29,649 nucleotides of DNA. It comes from Dunaliella salina (lineage: Eukaryota; Chlorophyta; Chlorophyceae; Chlamydomonadales; Dunaliellaceae). The notes beneath the pieces are model-generated. The model had not been told where the DNA came from. It saw only the letters and a list, made by a program, of their open reading frames with translations, and made no database searches. The translations under genes were made by a program, and so were the position numbers. The DNA is taken from positions 82,206 to 111,854 of the forward strand of contig MU070078.1 in assembly GCA_002284615.2 (NCBI GenBank), in the 5' to 3' direction. The first letter of the stretch is position 1. The number at the start of each line of letters is the position of its first letter. Of this stretch, positions 1 through 9,383 are shown piece by piece.

Positions 1-79
<79 letters not shown>
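1..79. repeat. (AC)n microsatellite
   Basis: An uninterrupted AC dinucleotide tract opens the window and probably continues to the left. Similar AC/GT tracts occur at 11246, 28591, 29569 and 29622, so this repeat is a general feature of the genome. Confidence 0.98.
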
Positions 80-82
<3 letters not shown>

Positions 83-659
83 CCCCTTGCTCAAAGCCCA
101 GGAAAGGGCCACCTCAAAGCCCAGGAAACAGTCACAGCCCTGCAGAATCCTAAGCATTCAGGGTGTGGCGGGCACTCAATGAAGCTGCAAGGAATTGGCT
201 TATAAACACATGCTTGCATTTATTCAAGAAAGAACAATGTATTCTTTGTGACCAGGTACAGCAAGGGGCTGGCACTCATAATTCAAGAGTAGCATCAGAT
301 TTTAAGTGTGCACATGCCAATGCAGCAAGATGTTGTCAAGTATGCACTGTAGTGATCCCCCCTCTATGCACACCTGCGGAAATGGCCTCCACCCAGTGAT
401 TGCTTAAGCAGCGAGGGATTGATGGACCTTCGACATGAAGTGCTCTTGGCTTCAAAACGCCATCATTGTGGATCTAAGGATTGTAAACCTCAATACCCAG
501 TGTGAGTATTGAAATTAAGAATGCCAGATCAGCAGGTGATTGACGGGCTCAAGCAAAGCCACTCCAGTTTTTTCCATCCATATGCGCTTCATTCATGCGC
601 ACTCCGACGTATCTTCATCAATGCGCTCCTCTGGAAATGGCATCTGCCTTGCATGTTCC

Positions 660-1062
660 AAAGCAAGAGGGATTGATAGATTCTTTTTAAATCTCAAATG
701 CTTTGCTTTCAAATCACCAGCATGATTGCAGAGCTGAGGGTTGGGTACCTTAGATCTACTGTTTCGTGATTGTCCGGGTAGCAAGGGATTGACGGGTAAG
801 CAAGAGGGATTGATGGAACTTTCTCAATCTCGAATGCTCTGCCTTCAAAATACCAACATCATTGCAGACCTGAGGGTTGGGTACCTTAGATCCACTGTTT
901 CGTGATTGCCTGGGTAGCAAGGGATCGATGGGTAAGCAAGAGGGAATGATGGAATTTTCTCGATCTCAAATGCCCTGCCTTCGAAATACCAGCATCATTG
1001 CAGAGCTGAGGGTTTGGTACCTTGGAATCCACTGTCTCGTGATTGCCCGGGTAGCAAGGGAT
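660..1062. repeat. 136-bp tandem repeat, about 2.5-3 copies
   Basis: The block beginning 'gagggttgggtacctt' starts at 736, 872 and 1008, giving two full 136-bp units and a partial third. A more diverged partial unit precedes them from about 660. Copies differ by scattered substitutions, so the array is not recent. Confidence 0.85.
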
Positions 1063-1122
1063 TGATGGGTATCCTCAAGCAAAGCACTCTAGTGTTTCCT
1101 CGTCATGTGCACCCCATTCATG

Positions 1123-1492
1123 CAGTGTTGTTCCGTGCGACAAACGTCGAACTTTATGGAACTCGCATTTTACACGCATTTTATCGCATTTTCAAAGTGC
1201 CGTTTGTCAAACTTCTGCCCCCCTCAGCGAAAATCAGCCAGCGAAGTCCTTGCTGCTCTTTCTTTTGCTCCACCACTATGACATGGTCCACTCAGGGCCC
1301 TTTTCCCCACCCATTTTGTAAACCAGAAAGTATATGTGGGGGAGAAGAAGGTGGGGCAGTTGGGGTTGGGGGGGTTGCCTGGGCTGGCTCCCCCTCCTCG
1401 ACCAAACGTGCGATCGAATAGTTCGACGAACTCGCCCTTTACACGCATTTTATCGCATTATTCATCTCAGACCGTCGCACGGAACAACACTG
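1123..1492. mobile_element. hAT-like MITE (non-autonomous DNA transposon)
   Basis: The element is 370 bp and has perfect 19-bp terminal inverted repeats, cagtgttgttccgtgcgac at 1123-1141 and its reverse complement at 1474-1492. The 8-bp direct repeat cattcatg flanks it exactly (1115-1122 and 1493-1500). An 8-bp target duplication with ends starting CAGTG is the signature of the hAT superfamily. Subterminal motifs are present: cgtcgaac at 1145 with its inverse at 1421, and a 22-bp direct repeat at 1168-1189 and 1438-1459. hAT transposases commonly bind subterminal repeats. No transposase is encoded, so it would need a partner in trans. Confidence 0.88.
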
Positions 1493-1980
1493 CATTCATG
1501 TGCACTCCAGTGTTGCCCCATCCATGCGTACTTCTGGAAATGGCCACTGCCCTGTGGTTGCCTAAGTGGGGAGGGATTGGCAGATGTATGCGGGCAACGT
1601 ACTCAAAACGTTATCCATACCCGTGTGCACCTCTTAAAAAAGGCCACTGCATAGCAACTGCCCATGCAGCAAGAGGCTGACGATGACTCAATTTCACACA
1701 AGCTGTCACTTCAAAATGCCATCACCGTTGCAGATCTGAGGATTGCGTGACACGTGGCAATACCAACCGCCTTTTGATCGCTCAGTGGGTAGCAAGGGAT
1801 TGAAAAAGATCGCTGAGTGGGTAGCAAGGGATTAAAAGGTATCGTCAAGCAAAGCTGCGCTCTCCCATCCATGGCCATGTATTCCACACTGCATTCATGT
1901 GCACTCTGGTGTTTGCCCCATCCATGCACACCTCCGGAAATGGCCACTCCCTCGTGGTTGCCCAAGCAGCAAGGGATTGG

Positions 1981-2530
1981 CAGGCACCCCTCAGCAGTGG
2001 ACGAGCAGGGACGCCACGGTGGAATGCGGGCAAGACAATGCCCTGTAATTGGGATAGGGTTGGTATGTATCCCACGCAGTTGTAGAAAGTGAAGTAAACA
2101 TACAGAATTGAACATACAGGACAAGGCCTTGCAGGTAGGATAGGTACAGTAGGTATAAGCAGGTAGGTGTGAGCTGGTAGGTATCAGCAGGTGGGTATAA
2201 TCAGGCACCTCCCAGCAGGTGGCGGGCAGGGACACCCTGGTAGAAAGCAGGCAAGACAATGCCCTGCAGGTGGGGCAAGGTTGGTATGTATTCCATGCAG
2301 TTAGTGGAAGTGTAGTGTAAGTAAATGTATGGAATTGGAACCCTGGTAGAAAGCAGGCAGGACAATGCCCTGCAAGTAGGATAGGTACGGTAGGTATAAG
2401 CAGGTAAGTATAAGCTGGAGGAATAAGCAGGCAGGTGTAAACAGGCACCTCTAAGCAGTGGAAACGAGCAGGGACGCCCTAGTAGAAAGCAGGTACGAAA
2501 TTGTCCTGCAGGGAAGGAAGGGGAAGGCCA
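1981..2530. repeat. Tandem repeat with 220-240 bp period
   Basis: Units start with 'caggcacc' at 1981, 2202 and 2442, giving periods of 221 and 240 bp and a truncated third copy. Each unit contains 'agggacrcc', 'gacaatgccctg' and a run of short GGTA-rich submotifs such as 'ggtaggtataagcag'. The second unit contains an internal repeat of the 'ccctggtagaaagcagg' block. It is a compound minisatellite with no convincing coding potential. Confidence 0.8.
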
Positions 2531-2534
2531 TTGG

Positions 2535-2716
2535 CCATTTCCCCTGTATCTTTTCTGCATTCAGTGGACATCCAGAGCCAAAACACTGCAAGAACCTCAT
2601 GCAGCTTGTGACGGTAAGTGTATGGCCATTTCCCTACACCTTTTCTGCATCCAGCGTACACCCAGGACCAAAACATTGCATGAGTTGCACGCAGCGTGTG
2701 ACAGTAAGTGTGTGGA
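2535..2716. repeat. 91-bp tandem duplication
   Basis: The stretch 2535-2625 is repeated at 2626-2716 with moderate divergence. Both copies start 'ccatttcc', contain 'ccttttctgcat' or a near match, and end near 'gtgacrgtaagtgt'. No function is evident. Confidence 0.85.
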
Positions 2717-2771
2717 ATTGGCCGGACCTACCTGCGGGCCCTGCGCCAGTGGTGGTGGTAGACGGTCCTGA

Positions 2772-3008
2772 GGACAGAAGGGAGAAATTGTTGCTGTTTC
2801 TGACGGCGCAACTAATGATGTGGCTGATGCTCCTGCTGTTGGTGCTGCTGCAGGTGCTGCCGACAGAGCCAGAATGGTACCTCCTGCTGCGCATGCTGCC
2901 TCCGGTGTAACTGCTGCAGCTGCTACTGTTGTGCATGCATGTTCATCAGCTGCTTGTCTCGGTGGGTCCCCAGATGGCTCCTTACTTGCCTGCCATTCAC
3001 CATGTTAA
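2772..3008 (+). CDS. Possible exon, Ala-rich hypothetical protein
   Basis: The frame is open from just after a TGA at 2769-2771 to a TAA at 3006-3008, about 78 codons. It is rich in Ala, Val, Asp and Ser and has a bias towards GCT/GCC codons unlike the repeats upstream. There is no credible start codon, so if it is real it is a 3' exon whose acceptor lies near 2770. I recognise no domain. The bias could also come from the GCT/GCA-rich composition of the stretch, and a Ser-rich frame is open on the opposite strand. Confidence 0.22.
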   Translation, partial: GQKGEIVAVSDGATNDVADAPAVGAAAGAADRARMVPPAAHAASGVTAAAATVVHACSSAACLGGSPDGSLLACHSPC

Positions 3009-3660
3009 GTCTTTAAATGTCTTTTCTTTCACAATCATAACAACAACAAGCTTCATCCATTTTTACACAAACTTGTTCTTTTTGATGGACAGGTGCCAGC
3101 AATCAGTTGTTTAGACTAGGGGCGTTCTTTTTCCTTTGACCTGCACCCAAGGTTAAAAGGGTTGGTTGGGGCTGGGCATGGAAACTGCTGAGGCAGTGCA
3201 TTGAGAGGAGAACATTTCAGGAAGTTCTCCCTTGAACATTCCAGGGGCATGCAGCCATTGCAGAAATAAGAGGATGTGCATCGACTCTTTGATACACAGT
3301 TGGCCACCTGAAATGAACATCAGCGCAGCTATCCCGTTATTTGTTGCTTTTCAACAGTTGGGCTCGACTTGCGGTGAGAGATTGAGGTTGCAATGGTATT
3401 ATTTTGATACAAGGAACTGAAATAACTTAAATCACCCAATTTGGTGCAGCGGGTGGTCAGATAAGGGGATTTTATAGTGAGAAATAGGTTCATGCATGGC
3501 TAATTGGACTGTGCGCCACAACTGGAACCTGTTCAGCCCTGGAGAAGAAGAAACCTAAGTTTGGAAGGTGTCAGTCAAGGCACACAGATGCAGGGAGCAT
3601 GCTTAGAACACCTGTTTTTAGGTCCCAGTTTTTCCCCCCTCTGGTACAATGTCAGGTCCA
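3009..3660. other. No recognised gene
   Basis: This is mixed-composition sequence with only short open frames on both strands. I see no repeat, RNA gene or transposon end in it. Confidence 0.5.
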
Positions 3661-3665
3661 TACTG

Positions 3666-4177
3666 TCACGGAGAGCCTGTGGCGAGGCTGGGGAGCAACC
3701 AGCTGTTTTGACTGGAGGCCTTCATTGTAATCGTACCTACACTGCCACTCACAGCCTGTGGTGAGGCTAAGAAACCTCCGCCAAGTTGCTGCAGAGGCTG
3801 CGCAGCAAGAGCAGCACTGTTGCAGGCAGCGTGCACATCTTCAGCATTACTGGAAGGCACGCTGTTGCAGTCAGCCAGCAGAGCACACACATGGGCCTCG
3901 CCCATGAAAGATGGTGAAGACAAAGCCGAAGATGTTGGGGAGCCGGGGATGTTGGGGTAGGGGTATGATGTTGAGTTGCTTACACCATGAGGAAGTGCAT
4001 ACTGGACTCCTTGGTGGCTTGATCTGACTGGGCTGATTGGTGGAGAGGGGTGGGGTGCGGTTGAGGGATGGGCCATGCTCTTGGCAGCCACGGTTGCTGC
4101 AATCAGGGAAGCCATGCGCGGGGTGCGTGCGAGTTCCTCAAGCCTGAAGCACAGCAGCACACGCGAGTCGGTGCGTG
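3666..4177 (-). CDS. Possible exon of a Ser/Pro/Ala-rich host protein
   Basis: The frame is open on the minus strand for about 170 codons, ending at a stop at 3666. The product has a basic start followed by two methionine candidates, an Ala-rich helix-like stretch, a Pro/Ser-rich low-complexity section and a mixed section with several Ala, Cys and Gln residues. The LINE fragment inserted at 4191-4344 lies upstream on the coding strand. Skipping the insertion together with one copy of its TSD lets the same frame run on towards the (TCA)n tract near 4440. That suggests the insertion split a longer frame, but this may be chance. I recognise no family. A real gene would probably have introns and regulatory sequence that I cannot place. 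Confidence 0.35.
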
Positions 4178-4190
4178 AGTGCCATGAGAA

Positions 4191-4344
4191 AAGAAAAGGA
4201 AAAAACTACGTAGGCAGAAAATTCTCCCTTCGACAATTACGGAAAAGGACATGCGTTAGCTCAAAAGAGCTGTGATTCCCGTCTGCCACAAGATTTCAGG
4301 CAGGAGAGGCTGATAAGGATCTGGAGGGTTAATAGAAGCAGACT
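4191..4344 (-). mobile_element. 5'-truncated LINE 3' end with 13-bp TSD
   Basis: This minus-strand fragment carries the last codons of the LINE ORF (a frame reading N-P-P-D-P), the 3' UTR, the 3' stem-loop (4210-4231) and a T/C-rich tail in the sense direction. The 13-bp direct repeat agtgccatgagaa flanks it at 4178-4190 and 4345-4357. This shows target-primed reverse transcription with severe 5' truncation. Confidence 0.88.
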
Positions 4345-4440
4345 AGTGCCATGAGAATGTGCATGCAGGCTGTGCCTGGTGTACCTTGAGAGTGCACGGG
4401 AAAGCAAATGCACAGGTACCATCTGAGGAGGAGAGAGGAG

Positions 4441-4441
4441 G

Positions 4442-4495
<54 letters not shown>

Positions 4496-4541
4496 TGTCA
4501 TCATCGTTGTCATCATCATCATAATCACCATCATCATCATT

Positions 4542-4591
<50 letters not shown>

Positions 4592-4610
4592 TGTCATCAT
4601 CGTCGTCATC

Positions 4611-4668
<58 letters not shown>

Positions 4669-4680
4669 CCATCATCATCG
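4441..4680. repeat. (TCA)n / (GAT)n microsatellite, about 240 bp
   Basis: A trinucleotide array interrupted by TTG, CGT, ACC and TTA variants. The variant block 'cattgtcatcatcg' occurs near 4494 and again near 4589, so the array has grown partly by duplication of longer blocks. It can be read as poly-Asp, poly-Met or poly-Ile in different frames; these are not genes. Confidence 0.97.
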
Positions 4681-5235
4681 TTTAATATCATGGCTGCTGC
4701 TAAGAATCAAGAGCAAGGAATCCTTAAACTGAGACATAGCGTAGTGCTTAGCTCAAAAGTTAGTGTTTGGGGGTTCACTCGGTGGAAGTTTCTCAAATCA
4801 ATGTACTTGGTAAACTGTAATAAAAGCTCTCTGTAACCTCACAAGTGCCACAGCAAAAGTTACGCTTGGCCCTGTAAGCAACTCGTGCACAAGTAATTCC
4901 ACAGGAAAACTTTTCAGTTCCTCTTCATGGCATGCAAAAAAAAAACAGAAATATCCTCCCTGCCATCTCCATACAAGGAGAGCAGCTAAGAATCTGCAGG
5001 GCTGAAAGGGCAGTGTCCCCAGCATCAAAACAAAAGAGACGCATAACCATGGGGCTGGGAGCACCCTTTCCCTCATTAGACCATGGCACCTGCACACTCT
5101 GGGAAGATGAAATCAATTTATGAGCCCTCATGAAATCACATGAAGACTCATTTGGCAAGAAAACCTGAGCAAGGCAGCGACAGTGGCTTGTCACTCGCTC
5201 ACTACTATCCCACTATTATCTTCATCATTATTATT
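4681..5235. other. No recognised gene
   Basis: Unique sequence with short overlapping frames on both strands. Nothing in it was recognised. Confidence 0.5.
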
Positions 5236-5330
5236 GTTAGAGTGCGAGGTCAGTATATACTGTATATAGTATATACTTATTACATACTAGTATATGGGGG
5301 GTCATATACTGATATACAGTTTCGAACTCA
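5236..5330. repeat. AT-rich palindromic patch
   Basis: Several overlapping copies of the self-complementary motif agtatatact and similar stretches can fold into hairpins. Related TATATACT motifs adjoin 'accagtgttttttt' near 5582 and, inverted, 'aaaaaaaacactggt' near 6511. The patch may mark one end of an old inverted-repeat element, but no clear boundary or target duplication was found. Confidence 0.45.
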
Positions 5331-5688
5331 GAAGCTCAGGGCGCTGAATTCCTGAGCTCGGACGCGATTTCGAGTCTCAGTGTGTCAAAGTTCGTCAGAT
5401 GATTGTCAATTTTACCAAATATCCCCAAAATTGGCCATTCTTTAATGGTTGGGAATGGTGTATGGTATGGATAACTTGATGCCTCATTTCACTTCTTTTG
5501 GCTCAATATTTCTATTCACGAACATCAGCAGTGGATTGCTGGGGATCAAAATCCTCTCCTCAAAACTCTCGAGTTGTGGACTAGTATATACTAAGTACAC
5601 ACCAGTGTTTTTTTCGTTTTGGCAGAACCAAGATCTCAACACTTTGAGGGAAATCCTCCTTCTTCAGAAGTGCCATTTTAATATTTTG

Positions 5689-5708
5689 CCCCCCCCCCCC
5701 CCCCCCCC
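5689..5708. repeat. Poly(C) run
   Basis: Twenty consecutive C residues are followed closely by ambiguous bases at 5709 and 5717. The exact length is likely a sequencing uncertainty. Confidence 0.9.
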
Positions 5709-5724
5709 NAAGCCAANCCCGCCG

Positions 5725-5830
5725 CAAGGCCGCTGGCCTAGCGGCAGAGTAGGTTCCTCACTTGCAATGCTGCCTTTTATCTTGCCTTTGCGCTTTGAGT
5801 ACTTCATTGCAAGCACGATTCAAAGGTTAT
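5725..5830 (+). other. tRNA-like / SINE head candidate
   Basis: The stretch near 5733 contains tggcctagcgg, a perfect match to the tRNA A-box consensus, in the usual D-arm context. About 25 bases later comes cttgcaa, which resembles an anticodon loop (T33, anticodon TGC, A37). The anticodon stem is poorly paired, and the B box about 80 bases downstream (near gattcaaag) is degenerate. It is therefore not a working tRNA gene. A tRNA-derived SINE relic is the best guess. Confidence 0.35.
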
Positions 5831-5849
5831 CATCATCTCATGCATTGCA

Positions 5850-6265
5850 CACTGACCACTCAATCAAGCAAAACAGATTCAACATCCTTGCACCTCTCAG
5901 TTTTTAAATGTTCCGGAAGGGTTGCGTCATTCATGATTCGCAATTTAGTAACGCACAAAATGGCCTAAAATTCATGAGCTGTTGAGACTGCCGTTTGGAG
6001 TCCGCATTAAAAATTGTTGGCGGAAATTTTTGGCAGGCCCTTGTTATACTTGGTGACTCACCATCCATGCCTACAGGCTAAGCTGTACAGTACATCCCAC
6101 GCAGCACCTTTTCGGCAGAAGGTTCTGTTTTGGTTCAAATATTGGGTGGGGGGCGGTTGGGGGAAGCTGGGACAACCATAGGACTGGGTCCTGGCATTTT
6201 TTCAAATCACTCTCTTTTTTCTGTTCCCTCTTTGCATCACACACGTACGGCTAGTTGTGCATTCA
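5850..6265. other. No recognised gene
   Basis: I see no coding, RNA or transposon signal in this stretch. Confidence 0.5.
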
Positions 6266-6269
6266 GGCA

Positions 6270-6400
6270 CAACGGCGCCGACAGGACTCGAACCTGGGAC
6301 CCCTTGGCCTTGTTTGCTGAACCGGTGGACTAGTGGTCCATGAGCGTGATTCAGTGCGCCACCTGAACCCCCGGTCCCCAGTTCGACTCCTGGTGCAGGC
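6270..6400. other. tRNA-like patch with opposed B boxes
   Basis: The minus strand carries ggttcgagtcc (plus 6283-6293) in a TTCGAGT T-loop with a mostly paired stem, and a GTGGCGCA A-box-like stretch near 6350-6360. The plus strand carries agttcgactcc near 6379-6391 and tggactagtgg near 6326. The central ggac...gtcc stretch is near-palindromic. Neither strand gives a paired acceptor stem, so no functional tRNA is called. A tRNA-derived SINE, or two fused tRNA-like units, would explain the two B boxes. Confidence 0.35.
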
Positions 6401-6449
6401 AAAAGTCCCTGCCACCCAAGAGCCTACCTACGGGGCGCATCGCCCATTT

Positions 6450-7600
6450 CAATACGAACCCCAGCCTCCAAAATCCCGCATTTTAATACGACCGAATTGG
6501 CAATACGCGAAAAAAAACACTGGTATATACTGACAAATTTTCAGATATACTATGTATCTCACACCGCTGCGTTGCTCTCTATATGTGAAGAAAAAAATTA
6601 ATAAGTGACTAGACAACCTTGAGGAGAGCAACTTCACAAGCCACATGAAAATTTTTACCACCATCAGGCCCCAGGGGTCATGTTTTCATTTACTGATTGT
6701 CCACGGGCCATGTTTTCATTAACTGGTTATATGAGGGAGTTGGAACGTTCATGACTGCTGATGCTGGCTTCCATCCAGGGTTCCCAACCATATGGTAAAA
6801 CAAGCATGTATCATTCAAGCGTCAGCAGGCGAGCAAAATTACTTTAAATGGATCTGGAAAAATCCTTTCCAATACCTGCCTCTGCGCACCTGTGGGCCAA
6901 TTTAAGTGCATGGTGCTGCAGTGCCGAGGCCTTCCACGGATCTGCAAAAGAAGCAAGAGGAAAAAGCAGTACAAAACGGAAGGTAGGCCAATATTGCTGG
7001 CGAAAGAGCACAAACCAGAGCGCGGAATTGAAATTCGCTGAGGCCATCTCCTTCAAGAAAAAGTACTTGTGGGAGAACAAATTTGAAATGACATTGCGGC
7101 ATTCAGTCTCAATCAAGAGCAATAATAATGAATGAAAGTATGCAAAAGCTGCACTTGATCACCTTGGCATGAATTCTCTGTGCTTGATTTCACACAATGC
7201 ATCTTCATCCTCTGTGCTGGCAAATGCTTTTCGGCATGCCCCCTCAGACTGGTTCGTGGCACAGCTCTTGCCATGTGCTTGGATTGGGAGGCCCTGCAGG
7301 CTGAATAGGAATGGTACATAATGATGATAACCCCAGTAAGAGGCTCCAGAGGGGTGCCCTATTCACATGCTCATGTTAAGCAGAAGCGGAAGAAGTGCAG
7401 GAAGCAATCTAGACTCCTTCAAAGTTTGTCCTGAGCATTCCCACAGGAGTCCCACCTCAAGAGCATCCCATGCCTCCCCCATCCATTCCTTCTTCACTTA
7501 CTTCCAACTCTTTCTCAATTGATTTTAATCCACTTCTGTGCTGATAGGTTGCTGGACCTGGAAATCTCAACAGAAAACCCTCCCTCATTCAAGTAACCCG
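6450..7600. other. No recognised gene
   Basis: The stretch holds short frames only. A 95-codon plus-strand frame at 6848-7135 overlaps frames of similar length on the other strand and has no recognisable motif. I see no RNA gene or transposon end. Confidence 0.45.
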
Positions 7601-7625
7601 CGTCTGTCTTCAAATCTCGCCGACA

Positions 7626-7949
7626 ACAATCAAATTCCTGAATGGCACACAGTGGTGTCCAAAGGCAAGCGCGCGGCAGGCTGAGGATATGAAAGATTGG
7701 ATGATGCGTGTGGACGAGCACGCACAGGATTGCCCCAAGCAAGACAAATTACTCGAAGTTTTCGAGATGACCATGCCTGTGCGCGCCGCGCCGGGACGCC
7801 GCTGCTGCTGCCCGTGCAAAGGAAGGCGGTTGTTGTTCTCTCCGGAGCAGCTGGTAGGCAAGCGGAGAGGAGGATTGCCTGCAAGCACGTATGTCAGTGT
7901 TCAGGGGAATGCAAAGGCAGGCATGTTGCGCAGCACCAGGTGTCTCTGA
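7626..7949 (+). CDS. Possible exon, hypothetical basic/Cys-containing protein
   Basis: The plus-strand frame ending at 7949 contains an acidic and amphipathic stretch followed by an Arg/Cys/Gly-rich stretch with several cysteines. GC content rises through this part. Frames are also open in other phases and on the minus strand, which is expected of GC-rich DNA, so coding is uncertain. No domain was recognised. Confidence 0.2.
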   Translation, partial: TIKFLNGTQWCPKASARQAEDMKDWMMRVDEHAQDCPKQDKLLEVFEMTMPVRAAPGRRCCCPCKGRRLLFSPEQLVGKRRGGLPASTYVSVQGNAKAGMLRSTRCL

Positions 7950-7969
7950 AGACAATTAGCCAAATCTGA

Positions 7970-8840
7970 AGGCCCTGTCGCTGCTCCAGGAGTCGGGCAG
8001 GGTCTCATGATCCACCGAGAATAGACCTCATCTTAGGTTCCCACACCTCGTGTGAGCGCATGCATGCTTTTGCCGAACCCATGCTGCATGTGCTTGCTGC
8101 ATGCTGAGGCCTCCTTTCCCTCGTTGCCCTGCACCCCTGCACGCCATGCACACAAGCCCGCCCGAAAGGACATGCTTTCCATGCGTGGCTGCTCCCATGC
8201 CTTCACATCATCCTGCACCTTGCCCCATGCATGCATGCGCGGCACTCTGTGCGCACCCATGCGCGCACGCCTCACAGAGGCACCCGTGGCAGTGACTGAC
8301 CACAAAAGGCCGACCCCAGGGCAGCTGTGTTGTGTGCTGGTCCTTCTAAAGGGCGCTAAGGCACACCCACAGCCTCTCTAACCCACCAACCCTCCCGCCC
8401 GATGAGGACACCCACCCGAGAGGAGATTACACGAGCCTCTGGGGCGCGCATGATGCGCAACTTGTGCATGCTTGCTCTTGCATGGTGAGGTGCATGCTGA
8501 TGGTATGGTTGAAGTCGCCACCAAGGGTGCTCCCATTAGGCTCCGTTCAAGAGGCTTGAGCATGAGCATGCTTGCATTCCCTGCATGAACTCTGCATCCT
8601 GCATGTGCCTCAGCACAGGCAGCTGAGGTGGGCAATGATTTCATGGCCCAGCAAGCTGGGAAATGTGGAGGGTGCCAGCCAACACATCTCCTCATTCGGG
8701 GGTTGGCTGGACCTGAGGATGCCTTAACTACACTTGAGATGAGCCCAACCTGTTTCCCTCTGTCCAAGTGCTTGCATCTGCTCTGGCCAGTCTTGCATCC
8801 TAGGGGAGGACTGATTTTTGGCTTTATATCAATAATGATG
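7970..8840. other. GC-rich, ATGCATGC-rich stretch without recognised gene
   Basis: Short words such as gcatgc, atgcatg and tgcttgca recur many times, especially 8050-8270 and 8440-8620. Several overlapping frames are open on both strands because stop codons are rare in this composition. I do not accept any of them as a gene. Confidence 0.45.
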
Positions 8841-8848
8841 GTAATGTA

Positions 8849-9280
8849 TTGCGCAGCTCCTCACCGAGGACCACCAGAACTAGCCGCATGAGGCACCCCC
8901 ATGAACTTCATGCAAATGAACGCCATGTGCACCTAATAGAAATCAAGTTCTGTGAAGACACAGGACCAGTGCATCAGTTGGACGCGGCAAAGCAGCAGCA
9001 TGCAGACCTTTGTAAACTTATCAACGCTAAAGCTGTTACAATTCACCCTATTCTCCTGGGTAGAGGTGGGACTATTTACACTGAGCATACCCTGAAGCAA
9101 CTCAAACAACTAGGATTGGATCATCAGCGTGCCACGAAGCTTGCTCAACAACTTCATGCCCTTTCTGTTCAATATGCCCACAAACTTGTCACCACACGCC
9201 GCGCTATTGAAAACAAGAATACTTCCCACAGCCAGGTTCTAGAGCCAGGTGCTTCTAGTAACCCTCCAGATCCACATTAG
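8849..9280 (+). pseudogene. C-terminal restriction-like endonuclease fragment of LINE
   Basis: An open 144-codon frame gives the least damaged C-terminus of the family in the window. Near residue 28 it has the active-site motif H-L-I-E-I-K-F-C-E-D (the E-x-K half of a PD-(D/E)XK nuclease). A conserved Gln/His/Asp helix, an I-L-L-G-R-G-G-T-I-Y strand-turn, a helix ending in T-R-R-A-I-E and the terminal S-N-P-P-D-P-H follow. In the family this domain nicks target DNA so that the RT can prime on it. The P-D half of the active site lies upstream and is lost by 5' truncation, so this copy is dead. The fold assignment is inferred from motif order (CCHC, R-H, R-P-D, E-x-K) in the longer copies. Confidence 0.8.
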
Positions 9281-9360
9281 AATTCTCTTTTTCATACCTC
9301 GTGGTGGAGGGGGCACGCGGCTCTTTTTTGAGCCAATGTGTCTCCTCTTCCTTAATTGAT

Positions 9361-9383
9361 GTAGGGAGAGTTTCTCTGCCTAC
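9361..9383 (+). promoter_or_regulatory. 3' UTR stem-loop (type 1)
   Basis: A 5-bp outer stem (GTAGG with CCTAC), a G.G mismatch, a 4-bp inner stem (AGAG with CTCT) and a TTT loop, followed by GTAG and the T/C tail. The same fold recurs in five other copies with compensatory changes. It is probably the site at which the element's own RT recognises its RNA. Confidence 0.75.

Larger units (their letters stand above)
163..2090. repeat. Field of degenerate dispersed repeats
   Basis: A diverged repeat recurs at about 300-420, 560-680, 1490-1590 and 1870-1990. Each copy carries a stretch like 'gcattcatgtgcactc', then 'ccatccatgc', then 'ggaaatggcc' and 'agcaagggattg'. The shared order of these blocks shows common descent. 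I see no convincing protein; the open frames here are short and cross repeat boundaries. The hAT-like MITE at 1123-1492 sits inside one copy. No host gene was recognised. Confidence 0.7.

Noticed and set aside
1014..1680. Three overlapping frames of 106-135 codons
   Set aside because: They run across the MITE ends and repeat borders, and the stop-free reading comes from GC-rich composition.
1711..2448. 245-codon minus frame with T-Y-L-L-I-P repeats
   Set aside because: The repeated peptide comes from the GGTA-rich minisatellite; no domain or start context was seen.
4194..4230. Covariation in the stem-loop at 4210
   Set aside because: The inner arm AGAA/TTCT could be compensatory, but it would leave a loop of only two bases; I did not count this copy as evidence.
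4329..4691. Long poly-Asp, poly-Met and poly-Ile open frames
   Set aside because: They are readings of the (TCA)n microsatellite in different frames with no unique coding sequence.
6270..6366. Functional tRNA gene on the minus strand
   Set aside because: The T arm and A box look good, but the acceptor stem does not pair and position 33 is C rather than T.
8033..8767. Overlapping frames of 90-129 codons on both strands
   Set aside because: ATGCATGC-rich, stop-poor DNA gives open frames in several phases with no consistent coding signal.
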